64,000 nucleotides of DNA, taken from NCBI GenBank assembly GCA_023053545.1, contig JAKZAN010000005.1:124001-188000 (forward strand). Direction: 5' to 3'. The stretch is from Lepidurus packardi (lineage: Eukaryota; Arthropoda; Branchiopoda; Notostraca; Triopsidae). Shown in pieces: positions 46,100-58,323 of this stretch; within the stretch, counting starts at the first letter, position 1, and every line of letters begins with the position of its first letter. The notes beneath the pieces were generated by a model. It saw only the letters and a list, made by a program, of their open reading frames with translations. It was not told the DNA's origin and ran no database searches. The translations under genes and the position numbers were made by a program.

Positions 46100-46364
46100 A
46101 CAAACCACTACGAAATTCTCAAGCCTCTTCAGCCAATCTCTCCACCTTGTGCCGATGGTAGCTTTTTCACCCTCGTACTGGAATGGCTCCATTGTCGCGT
46201 ATGCTTCCATGGCTTAATCACTTGAGGAATGCACTGGATAAGAAATATTGCCCACCTCGTCGCCAATGTTGTGTTCTCAAAGAAGGGTTAGTCAAGACTG
46301 CCTGTACTGATACCACGGCTTCCCCACCTGGCATCGCCTCAGGTACAAAGGACACGATACAACA
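46100..46364 (-). mobile_element. mag-like Gypsy 5' fragment, copy A (cut by the Gypsy element)
   Basis: On the minus strand this contains a 98-bp LTR (46267-46364), the primer site (gcccacctcgtcgcca on plus, 46250-46265) and about 37 codons of gag from ATG 46210 (minus). It is nearly identical to the same part of copies B and C. Its outer junction with satellite (gatacaaca then cgtaaggaatttattaag) is the same as in B and C. Beyond 46100 the gag sequence is replaced by the Gypsy LTR. It marks the target into which that element inserted. Confidence 0.9.
46267..46364 (-). repeat. mag-like LTR, copy A
   Basis: A 98-bp LTR of the copy A fragment, matching copy B. The satellite that follows it begins like that after copies B and C, but with ggaattcattaag where B and C have ggaatttattaag. 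Confidence 0.8.
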
Positions 46365-49300
46365 CGTAAGGAATTTATTAAGTCCGTAAGGAATTCATTA
46401 AGTCCGTAAGGAATTTGTTCAGTCCGTAAGGAATTAATTAAGTCCGTAAGGAATTAATTCAGTCCGTAATGAATTAATTCAGTCCGTAAAGAATTAATTC
46501 AGTCCGCAACGAATTAATTAAGTCCGTAAGGAAATAATTAAATCCGTAAGGAATTAATTCAGTCCATAAGGAATTAATTCAGTAAGAAAGGAATTCAATC
46601 AATCCTAAAGAATTAATTCAGTCCATAAGGAATTAATTCAGTAAGAAAGGAATTCAATCAATCCTAAAGAATTAATTCAGTCCGTAAGGAATTAATTAAG
46701 TCCGTAAGGAATTTAGTAAGTCCGTAAGGAATTTATAAAGTCGGTAAGGAATTTGTTCAGTCCGTAAGGAATTAATTAAGTCCGTAAGGAATTAATTAAG
46801 TCCGTAAAGAATTAATTCAATCCGTAAGGAATAAATTCAGTCTGTAAAGAATTAATTAAGTCCGTAAGGAATTAATGAAGTCCGTAAGGAATTAATTCAG
46901 TCCGTAAAGAATTAATTCAGTCCGTAAAGTGTTAATTAAGTCCGTAAGGAATTAATTCAGTCCGTAAGGAATTAGTTCAGTCCGCAACGAGTTAATTAAG
47001 TCCGTAAGGAAATAATTAAGTTCGTAAGTAATTTATTAAGTCCGTAAGGAATTAATTAAGTCCGTAAGGAATTTGTTCAGTCCGTAAGGAATTAATTAAG
47101 TCCGTAAGGAATTAATTAAGTCCGTAAAGAATTAATTCAGTCCGTAAGGAATTAATTCAGTCCGTAAAGAATTAATTTAGTCCGTAACTAATTAATTAAG
47201 TTGGTAAGGAATTTGTTCAGTCCGTAAGGAATTAATTAAGTCCGTAAGGAATTAATTAAGTCCGTAAGGAATTAATTCAGTCCGTAAGGAATTAATTAAG
47301 TCCGTAAAGTATTAATTAAGTCCGTAAGGAATTAATTAAGTCCGTAAGGAATTAATTCAGTCCGTAATGAATTAATTAATTCCGTAAATAATTAATTCAG
47401 TCCGTAAGGAATTAATTCAGTCCGTAAGGAATTTATTAAGTCCGTAAGGAATTAATTCAGTCCGTAAAGAATTAATTCAGTAAGAAAGGAATTCAATCAA
47501 TCCTAAAGAATTAATTCAGTCCGTAAGGAATTAATTAAGTCCGTAAGGAATGTATTAAGTCCGTAAGGAATTTGTTCAGTCCGTAAAGAATTAATTCAGT
47601 CCGTAAAGAATTAATAAATTCCGTAAGGAATTAATTAAGTCCGTAAGGAATTAATTAAATCCGTAAGGAATTAATTCAGTAAGAAAGGAATTCAATCAAT
47701 CCTAAAGAATTAATTCAGTCCGTAAGGAATTTATTAAGTCCGTAAGAAATTAATTCAGTCCGTAAGGAATTAATTCAGTCCGTAAAGAATTAATTCAGTC
47801 CGTAAAGTGTTAATTAAGTCCGTAAGGAATTAATTCAGTCCGTAAGGAATTAGTTCAGTCCGCAACGAATTAATTATTTCCGTAAGGAAATAATTAAGTC
47901 CGTAAGTAATTTATTAAGTCCGTAAGGAATTAATTAAGTCCGTACGGAATTTGTTCAGTCCGTAAGGAATTAATTCAGTAAGAAAGGAATTCAATCAATC
48001 CTAAAGAATTAATTCAATCCGTAAGGAATTAATTAAGTCCGTAAGGAATTTATTAAGTCCGTAAGAAATTTGTTCAGTCCGTAAGGAATTAATTAAGTCC
48101 GTAAGGAATTTATTAAGTCCGTAAAGAATTAATTCAGTCCGTAAGGAATTAATTCAGTCCGTAAAGAATTAATTAAGTCCGTAATGAATTAATTAAGTCC
48201 GTAAGGAATTTGTTCTGTCCGTAAGGAATTATTTAAGTCCGTAAGGAATTAATTAAGTCCGTAAGGAATTTGTTCAGTCCTTAAGGAATTAATTAAGTCC
48301 GTAAGGAATTAATGAAGTCCGTAAGGAATTAATTCAGTCCGTAAAGAATTAATTCAGTCCGTAAAGTGTTAATTAAGTCCGTAAGGAATTAATTCAGTCC
48401 GTAAGGAATTAGTTCAGTCCGCAACGAATGAATTAAGTCCGTAAGGAAATAATTAAGTCCGTAAGTAATTTATTAAGTCCGTAAGGAATTAATTAAGTCC
48501 GTAAGGAATTTGTCAGTCCGTAAGGAATTAATTCAGCAAGAAAGGAATTCAATCAATCCTAAAGAATTAATTCAGTCCGTAAGAAATTAATTAAGTCCGT
48601 AAGGAATTAATTAAGTCCGTAAAGAATTAATTCAGTCCGTAAGGAATTAATTCAGTCCGTAAAGAATTAATTCAGTCCGTAAGGAATTAATTCAGTCCGT
48701 AAGGAATTAATTCAGTAAGAAATGAATTCAATCAATCCTAAAGAATTAATTCAGTCCGTAAGGAATTAATTAAGTCCGTAAGGAATTTATTAAGTCCGTA
48801 AGGAATTTGTTCAGTCCGTAAGGAATTAATTAAGTCCGTATGGAATTAATTAAGTCCGTAAAGAATTAATTCAGTCCGTAAGGAATTAATTCAGTCCGTA
48901 AAGAATTTATTAAGTCCGTAAGAAATTAATTAAGTCCGTAAGGAATTTGTTCAGTCCTTAAGGAATTAATTAAGTCCGTTAGGAATTAATGAAGTCCGTA
49001 AGGAATTAATTCAGTCCGTAAAGAATTAATTCAGTCCGTAAAGTGTTAATTAAGTCCGTAAGGAATTAATTCAGTCCGTAAGGAATTAATTCAGTCCGCA
49101 ACGAATTAATTATTTCCGTAAGGAAATAATTAAGTCCGTAAGTAATTTATTAAGTCCGTAAGGAATTAATTAAGTCCGTACGGAATTTGTTCAGTCCGTA
49201 AGGAATTAATTCAGTAAGAAAGGAATTCAATCAATCCTAAAGAATTAATTCAGTCCGTAAGGAATTAATTAAGTCCGTAAGGAATTTATTAAGTCCGTAA

Positions 49301-52300
49301 GAAATTTGTTCAGTCCGTAAGGAATTAATTAAGTCCGTAAGGAATTTATTAAGTCCGTAAAGAATTAATTCAGTCCGTAAGGAATTAATTCAGTCCGTAA
49401 AGAATTAATTAAGTCCGTAATGAATTAATTAAGTCCGTAAGGAATTTGTTCTGTCCGTAAGGAATTAATTAAGTCCGTAAGGAATTTGTTCAGTCCTTAA
49501 GGAATTAATTAAGTCCGTAAGGAATTAATTCAGTCCGTAAAGAATTAATTCAGTCCGTAAAGTGTTAATTAAGTCCGTAAGGAATTAATTTAGTCCGTAA
49601 GGAATTAGTTCAGTCCGCAACGAATGAATTAAGTCCGTAAGGAAATAATTAAGTCCGTAAGGAATTAATTAAGTCCGTAAAGAATTAATTCAGTCCGTAA
49701 GGAATTAATTCAGTCCGTAAAGAATTAATTAAGTCCGTAAGGGATTAATTCAGTCCGTAATGAATTAATTCAGTCCGTAAAGAATTATTTAAGTCCGTAA
49801 GGAATTAATTCAGTCCGTAATGAATTAATTCAGTCCGTAAGGAATTAATTCAGTCCGTAAGGAATTAATTCAGTAAGAAAGGAATTCAATCAATCCTAAA
49901 GAATTAATTCAGTCCGTAAGGAATTAATTAAGTCCGTAAGGAATTTATTAAGTCCGTAAGGAATTTGTTCAGTCCGTAAGGAATTAATTCAGTCCGCAAC
50001 GAATTAATTATTTCCGTAAGGAAATAATTAAGTCCGTAAGTAATTTATTAAGTCCGTAAGGAATTAATTAAGTCCGTAAGGAATTTGTTCAGTCCGTAAG
50101 GAATTAATTAAGTCCGTAAGGAATTAATTAAGTCCGTAAAGAATTAATTCAGTCCGTAAGGAATTAATTCAGTCCGTAAAGAATTAATTTAGTCCGTAAC
50201 TAATTAATTAAGTTGGTAAGGAATTTGTTCAGTCCGTAAGGAATTAATTAAGTCCGTAAGGAATTAATTAAGTCCGTAAGGAATTAATTCAGTCCGTAAG
50301 GAATTAATTAAGTCCGTAAAGTATTAATTAAGTCCGTAAGGAATTAATTAAGTCCGTAAGGAATTAATTCAGTCCGTAATGAATTAATTAATTCCGTAAA
50401 TAATTAATTCAGTCCGTAAGGAATTAATTCAGTCCGTAAGGAATTTATTAAGTCCGTAAGGAATTAATTCAGTCCGTAAAGAATTAATTCAGTAAGAAAG
50501 GAATTCAATCAATCCTAAAGAATTAATTCAGTCCGTAAGGAATTAATTAAGTCCGTAAGGAATGTATTAAGTCCGTAAGGAATTTGTTCAGTCCGTAAAG
50601 AATTAATTCAGTCCGTAAAGAATTAATAAATTCCGTAAGGAATTAATTAAGTCCGTAAGGAATTAATTAAATCCGTAAGGAATTAATTCAGTAAGAAAGG
50701 AATTCAATCAATCCTAAAGAATTAATTCAGTCCGTAAGGAATTTATTAAGTCCGTAAGAAATTAATTAAGTCCGTAAGGAATTTGTTCAGTCCGTAAGGA
50801 ATTAATGAAGTCCGGAAGGAATTAATTCAGTCCGTAAGGAATTAATTCAGTCCGTAAAGAATTAATTCAGTCCGTAAAGTGTTAATTAAGTCCGTAAGGA
50901 ATTAATTCAGTCCGTAAGGAATTAGTTCAGTCCGCAACGAATTAATTATTTCCGTAAGGAAATAATTAAGTCCGTAAGTAATTTATTAAGTCCGTAAGGA
51001 ATTAATTAAGTCCGTACGGAATTTGTTCAGTCCGTAAGGAATTAATTCAGTAAGAAAGGAATTCAATCAATCCTAAAGAATTAATTCAATCCGTAAGGAA
51101 TTAATTAAGTCCGTAAGGAATTTATTAAGTCCGTAAGAAATTTGTTCAGTCCGTAAGGAATTAATTAAGTCCGTAAGGAATTTATTAAGTCCGTAAAGAA
51201 TTAATTCAGTCCGTAAGGAATTAATTCAGTCCGTAAAGAATTAATTAAGTCCGTAATGAATTAATTAAGTCCGTAAGGAATTTGTTCTGTCCGTAAGGAA
51301 TTATTTAAGTCCGTAAGGAATTAATTAAGTCCGTAAGGAATTTGTTCAGTCCTTAAGGAATTAATTAAGTCCGTAAGGAATTTGTTCAGTCCTTAAGGAA
51401 TTAATTAAGTCCGTAAGGAATTAATGAAGTCCGTAAGGAATTAATTCAGTCCGTAAAGAATTAATTCAGTCCGTAAAGTGTTAATTAAGTCCGTAAGGAA
51501 TTAATTCAGTCCGTAAGGAATTAGTTCAGTCCGCAACGAATGAATTAAGTCCGTAAGGAAATAATTAAGTCCGTAAGTAATTTATTAAGTCCGTAAGGAA
51601 TTAATTAAGTCCGTAAGGAATTTGTCAGTCCGTAAGGAATTAATTCAGCAAGAAAGGAATTCAATCAATCCTAAAGAATTAATTCAGTCCGTAAGAAATT
51701 AATTAAGTCCGTAAGGAATTAATTAAGTCCGTAAAGAATTAATTCAGTCCGTAAGGAATTAATTCAGTCCGTAAAGAATTAATTCAGTCCGTAAGGAATT
51801 AATTCAGTCCGTAAGGAATTAATTCAGTAAGAAATGAATTCAATCAATCCTAAAGAATTAATTCAGTCCGTAAGGAATTAATTAAGTCCGTAAGGAATTT
51901 ATTAAGTCCGTAAGGAATTTGTTCAGTCCGTAAGGAATTAATTAAGTCCGTATGGAATTAATTAAGTCCGTAAAGAATTAATTCAGTCCGTAAGGAATTA
52001 ATTCAGTCCGTAAAGAATTTATTAAGTCCGTAAGAAATTAATTAAGTCCGTAAGGAATTTGTTCAGTCCTTAAGGAATTAATTAAGTCCGTTAGGAATTA
52101 ATGAAGTCCGTAAGGAATTAATTCAGTCCGTAAAGAATTAATTCAGTCCGTAAAGTGTTAATTAAGTCCGTAAGGAATTAATTCAGTCCGTAAGGAATTA
52201 ATTCAGTCCGCAACGAATTAATTATTTCCGTAAGGAAATAATTAAGTCCGTAAGTAATTTATTAAGTCCGTAAGGAATTAATTAAGTCCGTACGGAATTT

Positions 52301-55300
52301 GTTCAGTCCGTAAGGAATTAATTCAGTAAGAAAGGAATTCAATCAATCCTAAAGAATTAATTCAGTCCGTAAGGAATTAATTAAGTCCGTAAGGAATTTA
52401 TTAAGTCCGTAAGAAATTTGTTCAGTCCGTAAGGAATTAATTAAGTCCGTAAGGAATTTATTAAGTCCGTAAAGAATTAATTCAGTCCGTAAGGAATTAA
52501 TTCAGTCCGTAAAGAATTAATTAAGTCCGTAATGAATTAATTAAGTCCGTAAGGAATTTGTTCTGTCCGTAAGGAATTAATTAAGTCCGTAAGGAATTTG
52601 TTCAGTCCTTAAGGAATTAATTAAGTCCGTAAGGAATTAATTCAGTCCGTAAAGAATTAATTCAGTCCGTAAAGTGTTAATTAAGTCCGTAAGGAATTAA
52701 TTTAGTCCGTAAGGAATTAGTTCAGTCCGCAACGAATGAATTAAGTCCGTAAGGAAATAATTAAGTCCGTAAGGAATTAATTAAGTCCGTAAAGAATTAA
52801 TTCAGTCCGTAAGGAATTAATTCAGTCCGTAAAGAATTAATTAAGTCCGTAAGGGATTAATTCAGTCCGTAATGAATTAATTCAGTCCGTAAAGAATTAT
52901 TTAAGTCCGTAAGGAATTAATTCAGTCCGTAATGAATTAATTCAGTCCGTAAGGAATTAATTCAGTCCGTAAGGAATTAATTCAGTAAGAAAGGAATTCA
53001 ATCAATCCTAAAGAATTAATTCAGTCCGTAAGGAATTAATTAAGTCCGTAAGGAATTTATTAAGTCCGTAAGGAATTTGTTCAGTCCGTAAGGAATTAAT
53101 TAAGTCCGTATGGAATTAATTAAGTCCGTAAAGAATTAATTCAGTCCGTAAGGAATTAATTCAGTCCGTAAAGAATTTATTAAGTCCGTAAGAAATTAAT
53201 TAAGTCCGTAAGGAATTTGTTCAGTCCTTAAGGAATTAATTAAGTCCGTTAGGAATTAATGAAGTCCGTAAGGAATTAATTCAGTCCGTAAAGAATTAAT
53301 TCAGTCCGTAAAGTGTTAATTAAGTCCGTAAGGAATTAATTCAGTCCGTAAGGAATTAATTCAGTCCGCAACGAATTAATTATTTCCGTAAGGAAATAAT
53401 TAAGTCCGTAAGTAATTTATTAAGTCCGTAAGGAATTAATTAAGTCCGTACGGAATTTGTTCAGTCCGTAAGGAATTAATTCAGTAAGAAAGGAATTCAA
53501 TCAATCCTAAAGAATTAATTCAGTCCGTAAGGAATTAATTAAGTCCGTAAGGAATTTACTAAGTCCGTAAGAAATTTGTTCAGTCCGTAAGGAATTAATT
53601 AAGTCCGTAAGGAATTTATTAAGTCCGTAAAGAATTAATTCAGTCCGTAAGGAATTAATTCAGTCCGTAAAGAATTAATTAAGTCCGTAATGAATTAATT
53701 AAGTCCGTAAGGAATTTGTTCTGTCCGTAAGGAATTAATTAAGTCCGTAAGGAATTTGTTCAGTCCTTAAGGAATTAATTAAGTCCGTAAGGAATTAATT
53801 CAGTCCGTAAAGAATTAATTCAGTCCGTAAAGTGTTAATTAAGTCCGTAAGGAATTAATTCAGTCCGTAAGGAATTAGTTCAGTCCGCAACGAATGAATT
53901 AAGTCCGTAAGGAAATAATTAAGTCCGTAAGTAATTTATTAAGTCCGTAAGGAATTAATTAAGTCCGTAAGGAATTTGTTCAGTCCGTAAGGAATTAATT
54001 CAGTAAGAAAGGAATTCAATCAATCCTAAAGAATTAATTCAGTCCGTAAGAAATTAATTAAGTCCGTAAGGAATTAATTAAGTCCGTAAAGAATTAATTC
54101 AGTCCGTAAGGAATTAATTCAGTCCGTAAAGAATTAATTAAGTCCGTAAGGGATTAATTCAGTCCGTAATGAATTAATTCAGTCCGTAAAGAATTATTTA
54201 AGTCCGTAAGGAATTAATTCAGTCCGTAATGAATTAATTCAGTCCGTAAGGAATTAATTCAGTCCTTAAGGAATTAATTCAGTAAGAAAGGAATTCAATC
54301 AATCCTAAAGAATTAATTCAGTCCGTAAGGAATTAATTAAGTCCGTAAGGAATTTATTAAGTCCGTAAGGAATTTGTTCAGTCCGTAAGGAATTAATTAA
54401 GTCCGTATGGAATTAATTAAGTCCGTAAAGAATTAATTCAGTCCGTAAGGAATTAATTCAGTCCGTAAAGAATTTATTAAGTCCGTAAGAAATTAATTAA
54501 GTCCGTAAGGAATTTGTTCAGTCCTTAAGGAATTAATTAAGTCCGTTAGGAATTAATGAAGTCCGTAAGGAATTAATTCAGTCCGTAAAGAATTAATTCA
54601 GTCCGTAAAGTGTTAATTAAGTCCGTAAGGAATTAATTCAGTCCGTAAGGAATTAATTCAGTCCGCAACGAATTAATTATTTCCGTAAGGAAATAATTAA
54701 GTCCGTAAGTAATTTATTAAGTCCGTAAGGAATTAATTAAGTCCGTACGGAATTTGTTCAGTCCGTAAGGAATTAATTCAGTAAGAAAGGAATTCAATCA
54801 ATCCTAAAGAATTAATTCAGTCCGTAAGGAATTAATTAAGTCCGTAAGGAATTTATTAAGTCCGTAAGAAATTTGTTCAGTCCGTAAGGAATTAATTAAG
54901 TCCGTAAGGAATTAATTAAGTCCGTAAGGAATTTATTAAGTCCGTAAAGAATTAATTCAGTCCGTAAGGAATTAATTCAGTCCGTAAAGAATTAATTAAG
55001 TCCGTAATGAATTAATTAAGTCCGTAAGGAATTTGTTCTGTCCGTAAGGAATTAATTAAGTCCGTAAGGAATTTGTTCAGTCCTTAAGGAATTAATTAAG
55101 TCCGTAAGGAATTAATTCAGTCCGTAAAGAATTAATTCAGTCCGTAAAGTGTTAATTAAGTCCGTAAGGAATTAATTCAGTCCGTAAGGAATTAGTTCAG
55201 TCCGCAACGAATGAATTAAGTCCGTAAGGAAATAATTAAGTCCGTAAGTAATTTATTAAGTCCGTAAGGAATTAATTAAGTCCGTAAGGAATTTGTTCAG

Positions 55301-55593
55301 TCCGTAAGGAATTAATTCAGTAAGAAAGGAATTCAATCAATCCTAAAGAATTAATTCAGTCCGTAAGAAATTAATTAAGTCCGTAAGGAATTAATTAAGT
55401 CCGTAAAGAATTAATTCAGTCCGTAAGGAATTAATTCAGTCCGTAAAGAATTAATTAAGTCCGTAAGGGATTAATTCAGTCCGTAATGAATTAATTCAGT
55501 CCGTAAAGAATTATTTAAGTCCGTAAGGAATTAATTCAGTCCGTAATGAATTAATTCAGTCCGTAAGGAATTAATTAAGTCCGTAAGGAATTT
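46365..55593 (+). repeat. 20-bp satellite array, plus orientation, with 3-kb duplication
   Basis: About 9.2 kb of satellite of the 39-bp-dimer subfamily, with dimers near 46581, 46643, 47482, 47678, 47977, 48533, 48716, 49214, 49873, 50493, 50689, 51048, 51648, 51830, 52326, 52985, 53484, 54003, 54285, 54780 and 55320. The dimer series from 47482 to 49873 is repeated from 50493 to 52985 at an offset of 3.01-3.11 kb. Shorter blocks of about 1.16 and 1.3 kb are repeated after that (52326, 53484, 54780). Rare units such as gtaactaattaattaagttgg (47183 and 50195) confirm the duplication. No gene or open frame is seen. Confidence 0.95.
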
Positions 55594-56299
55594 CGAAATG
55601 GCCCACCTTTTGACATTTCCGGCATTTTTCTTTTCGGGCTCTACAGTCTTGTAGCTGCTTGTGCCACGCCTATCCGCAAAATTTGCATTTCTGATTTTGA
55701 CGTTTTTGCTTATGTTCCGTTTTGAGTTTGTTGACTTGCCCTTCCTCCTCTTCAGTGTTGGTCTTCATTTCCTTTAGCTGCTTGCGTACGAGTTCAAACG
55801 CGTTTCCTTTTTCCAATAGTGTAGCCAGCGACCATCCTGGATTCGTTAATGCCTCAGACTTCAATTTTCTCGAGTTGCACGCCAGTACGATTTGTGATTT
55901 TACTTCTTCTTCTTTGTCGATAAATTGACATCCATCTCCCATTTTGTCCAGCCTGGTGTGTAGCTCGTCCAGTGTTTCATCCACCTGTTGCCTCACGTTC
56001 CGAAATAGGAATCTGTTGTACATGACGTTCTCTTGTGGATTGAAATGGGCGGTTAAAACCCGTTTGGCTGTCACATATACGTCTTCGCCCAAGGCAGGTT
56101 TGGTGTCGAGCTTGCTGTACACGTCATGCACCTTTTTTCCGGCGTAATGCAGAAGTGCGGGCAGCTTCCTCTGTTTGCCTGATATGTCACAAACCACTAC
56201 GAAATTCTCAAGCCTCTTCAGCCAATCTCTCCACCTTGTGCCGATGGTAGCTTTTTCACCCTCGTACTGGAATGGCTCCATTGTCGCGTATGCTTCCAT
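55594..56299 (-). pseudogene. mag-like gag, copy B, truncated with nonsense codon
   Basis: On the minus strand it runs from ATG 56299: MEAYATMEPFQYEGEKATIG, then a helical capsid (TRWRDWLKRLENFVVVCDIS; LDTKPALGEDVYVTAKRVL). The frame stays open for 209 codons to TAG at 55670-55672, inside the first zinc knuckle (CKFCG). Copy C has AAG (Lys) at this codon, so the stop is private to copy B. Reading continues after the stop (AWHKQLQDC, then CRKCQKVGHFE) to the satellite junction, which removes the end of the second knuckle. The ORF is long, but the product would lack working zinc knuckles. Confidence 0.88.
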
Positions 56300-56355
56300 G
56301 GCTTAATCACTTGAGGAATGCACTGGATAAGAAATATTGCCCACCTCGTCGCCAA

Positions 56356-56453
56356 TGTTGTGTTCTCAAAGAAGGGTTAGTCAAGACTGCCTGTACTGAT
56401 ACCACGGCTTCCCCACCTGGCATCGCCTCAGGTACAAAGGACACGATACAACA
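56356..56453 (-). repeat. mag-like LTR, copy B
   Basis: A 98-bp LTR which on the minus strand begins tgttgtatcgtgtcc and ends gagaacacaaca, giving a 6-bp terminal inverted repeat (tgttgt/acaaca). One base (56355) separates it from the primer site at 56339-56354 (minus: tggcgacgaggtgggc), which is the tRNA-Ser site with one base missing relative to the Gypsy element. Only the 5' LTR is present; it is identified by its ends, its position next to the primer site and three near-identical copies. Confidence 0.8.
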
Positions 56454-57562
56454 CGTAAGGAATTTATTAAGTCCGTAAGGAATTTATTAAGTCCGTAAGG
56501 AATTTGTTCAGTCCGTAAGGAATTAATTAAGTCCGTAAGGAATTAATTCAGTCCGTAATGAATTAATTCAGTCCGTAAAGAATTAATTCAGTCCGCAACG
56601 AATTAATTAAGTCCGTAAGGAAATAATTAAATCCGTAAGGAATTAATTCAGTCCATAAGGAATTAATTCAGTAAGAAAGGAATTCAATCAATCCTAAAGA
56701 ATTAATTCAGTCCATAAGGAATTAATTCAGTAAGAAAGGAATTCAATCAATCCTAAAGAATTAATTCAGTCCGTAAGGAATTAATTAAGTCCGTAAGGAA
56801 TTTAGTAAGTCCGTAAGGAATTAATTAAGTCCGTAAAGAATTAATTCAATCCGTAAGGAATTAATTCAGTCTGTAAAGAATTATTTAAGTCCGTAAGGAA
56901 TTAATGAAGTCCGTAAGGAATTAATTCAGTCCGTAAAGAATTAATTCAGTCCGTAAAGTGTTAATTAAGTCCGTAAGGAATTAATTCAGTCCGTAAAGAA
57001 TTAATTAAGTCCGTAATGAATTAATTAAGTCCGTAAGGAATTTGTTCTGTCCGTAAGGAATTAATTAAGTCCGTAAGGAATTTGTTCAGTCCTTAAGGAA
57101 TTAATTCAGTCCGTAAAGAATTAATTCAGTCCGTAAAGTGTTAATTAAGTCCGTAAGGAATTAATTCAGTCCGTAAGGAATTAGTACAGTCCGCAACGAA
57201 TGAATTAAGTCCGTAAGGAAATAATTAAGTCCGTAAGTAATTTATTAAGTCCGTAAGGAATTAATTAAGTCCGTAAGGAATTTGTTCAGTCCGTAAGGAA
57301 TTAATTCAGCAAGAAAGGAATTCAATCAATCCTAAAGAATTAATTCAGTCCGTAAGAAATTAATTAAGTCCGTAAGGAATTAATTAAGTCCGTAAAGAAT
57401 TAATTCAGTCCGTAAGGAATTAATTCAGTCCGTAAAGAATTAATTAAGTCCGTAAGGGATTAATTCAGTCCGTAATGAATTAATTCAGTCCGTAAGGAAT
57501 TAATTCAGTCCGTAATGAATTAATTCAGTCCGTAAGGAATTAATTAAGTCCGTAAGGAATTT
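56454..57562 (+). repeat. 20-bp satellite between mag-like copies B and C
   Basis: This 1.1-kb satellite is part of a roughly 1.97-kb tandem unit (satellite plus mag-like fragment). It starts with the same series of variants that follows copies A and C (two 39-bp dimers near 56680 and 56735, then ggaatttagtaag) and ends with the same series that precedes copy B. No gene is seen. Confidence 0.94.
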
Positions 57563-58267
57563 CGAAATGGCCCACCTTTTGACATTTCCGGCATTTTTCT
57601 TTTCGGGCTCTACAGTCTTGTAGCTGCTTGTGCCACGCCTTTCCGCAAAATTTGCATTTCTGATTTTGACGTTTTTGCTTATGTTCCGTTTTGAGTTTGT
57701 TGACTTGCCCTTCCTCCTCTTCAGTGTTGGTCTTCATTTCCTTTAGCTGCTTGCGTACGAGTTCAAACGCGTTTCCTTTTTCCAATAGTGTAGCCAGCGA
57801 TCATCCTGGATTCGTTAATGCCTCAGACTTCAATTTTCTCGAGTTGCACGCCAGTACGATTTGTGATTTTACTTCTTCTTCTTTGTCGATAAATTGACAT
57901 CCATCTCCCATTTTGTCCAGCTTGGTGTGTAGCTCGTCCAGTGTTTCATCCACCTGTTGCCTCACGTTCCGAAATAGGAATCTGTTGTACATGACATTCT
58001 CTTGTGGATTGAAATGGGCGGTTAAAACCCGTTTGGCTGTCACATATACGTCTTCGCCCAAGGCAGGTTTGGTGTCGAGTTGCTGTACACGTCATGCACC
58101 TTTTTTCCGGCGTAATGCAGAAGTGCGGGCAGCTTCCTCTGTTTGCCTGATATGTCACAAACCACTACGAAATTCTCAAGCCTCTTCAGCCAATCTCTCC
58201 ACCTTGTGCCGATGGTAGCTTTTTCACCCTCGTACTGGAATGGCTCCATTGTCGCGTATGCTTCCAT
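57563..58267 (-). pseudogene. mag-like gag, copy C, frameshift plus nonsense
   Basis: This is gag from ATG 58267 (minus), nearly identical to copy B for the first 62 or so residues. A one-base deletion near 58080 then breaks the frame. The rest of the capsid is open from about 58061 to 57801, where TGA replaces a tryptophan codon of copy B. The last part (57785 onward) keeps both parts of the first knuckle intact (CKFCGKAWHKQLQDC), unlike copy B, and ends at the same satellite junction. Copies B and C thus carry different inactivating changes. Confidence 0.88.
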
Positions 58268-58323
58268 GGCTTAATCACTTGAGGAATGCACTGGATAAGA
58301 AATATTGCCCACCTCGTCGCCAA

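Larger units (their letters stand above)
55594..56453 (-). mobile_element. mag-like Gypsy 5' fragment, copy B
   Basis: This minus-strand fragment holds the 5' LTR (56356-56453, 98 bp), primer site, leader and gag up to the second zinc knuckle, where it is cut. The satellite joins at aaggaattt/cgaaatggccc on the left and at gatacaaca/cgtaaggaattt on the right. The very short LTR and the tRNA-Ser primer resemble the silkworm mag family. The missing 3' part (pol and 3' LTR) is nowhere in the window. Both junctions recur in copy C 1,969 and 1,968 bp away. Confidence 0.92.

Noticed and set aside
46183-46389. 68-codon plus-strand ORF repeated at 56272 and 58240
   Set aside because: It is antisense to the mag-like LTR and leader and is copied only because the fragment is copied; no domain is seen.
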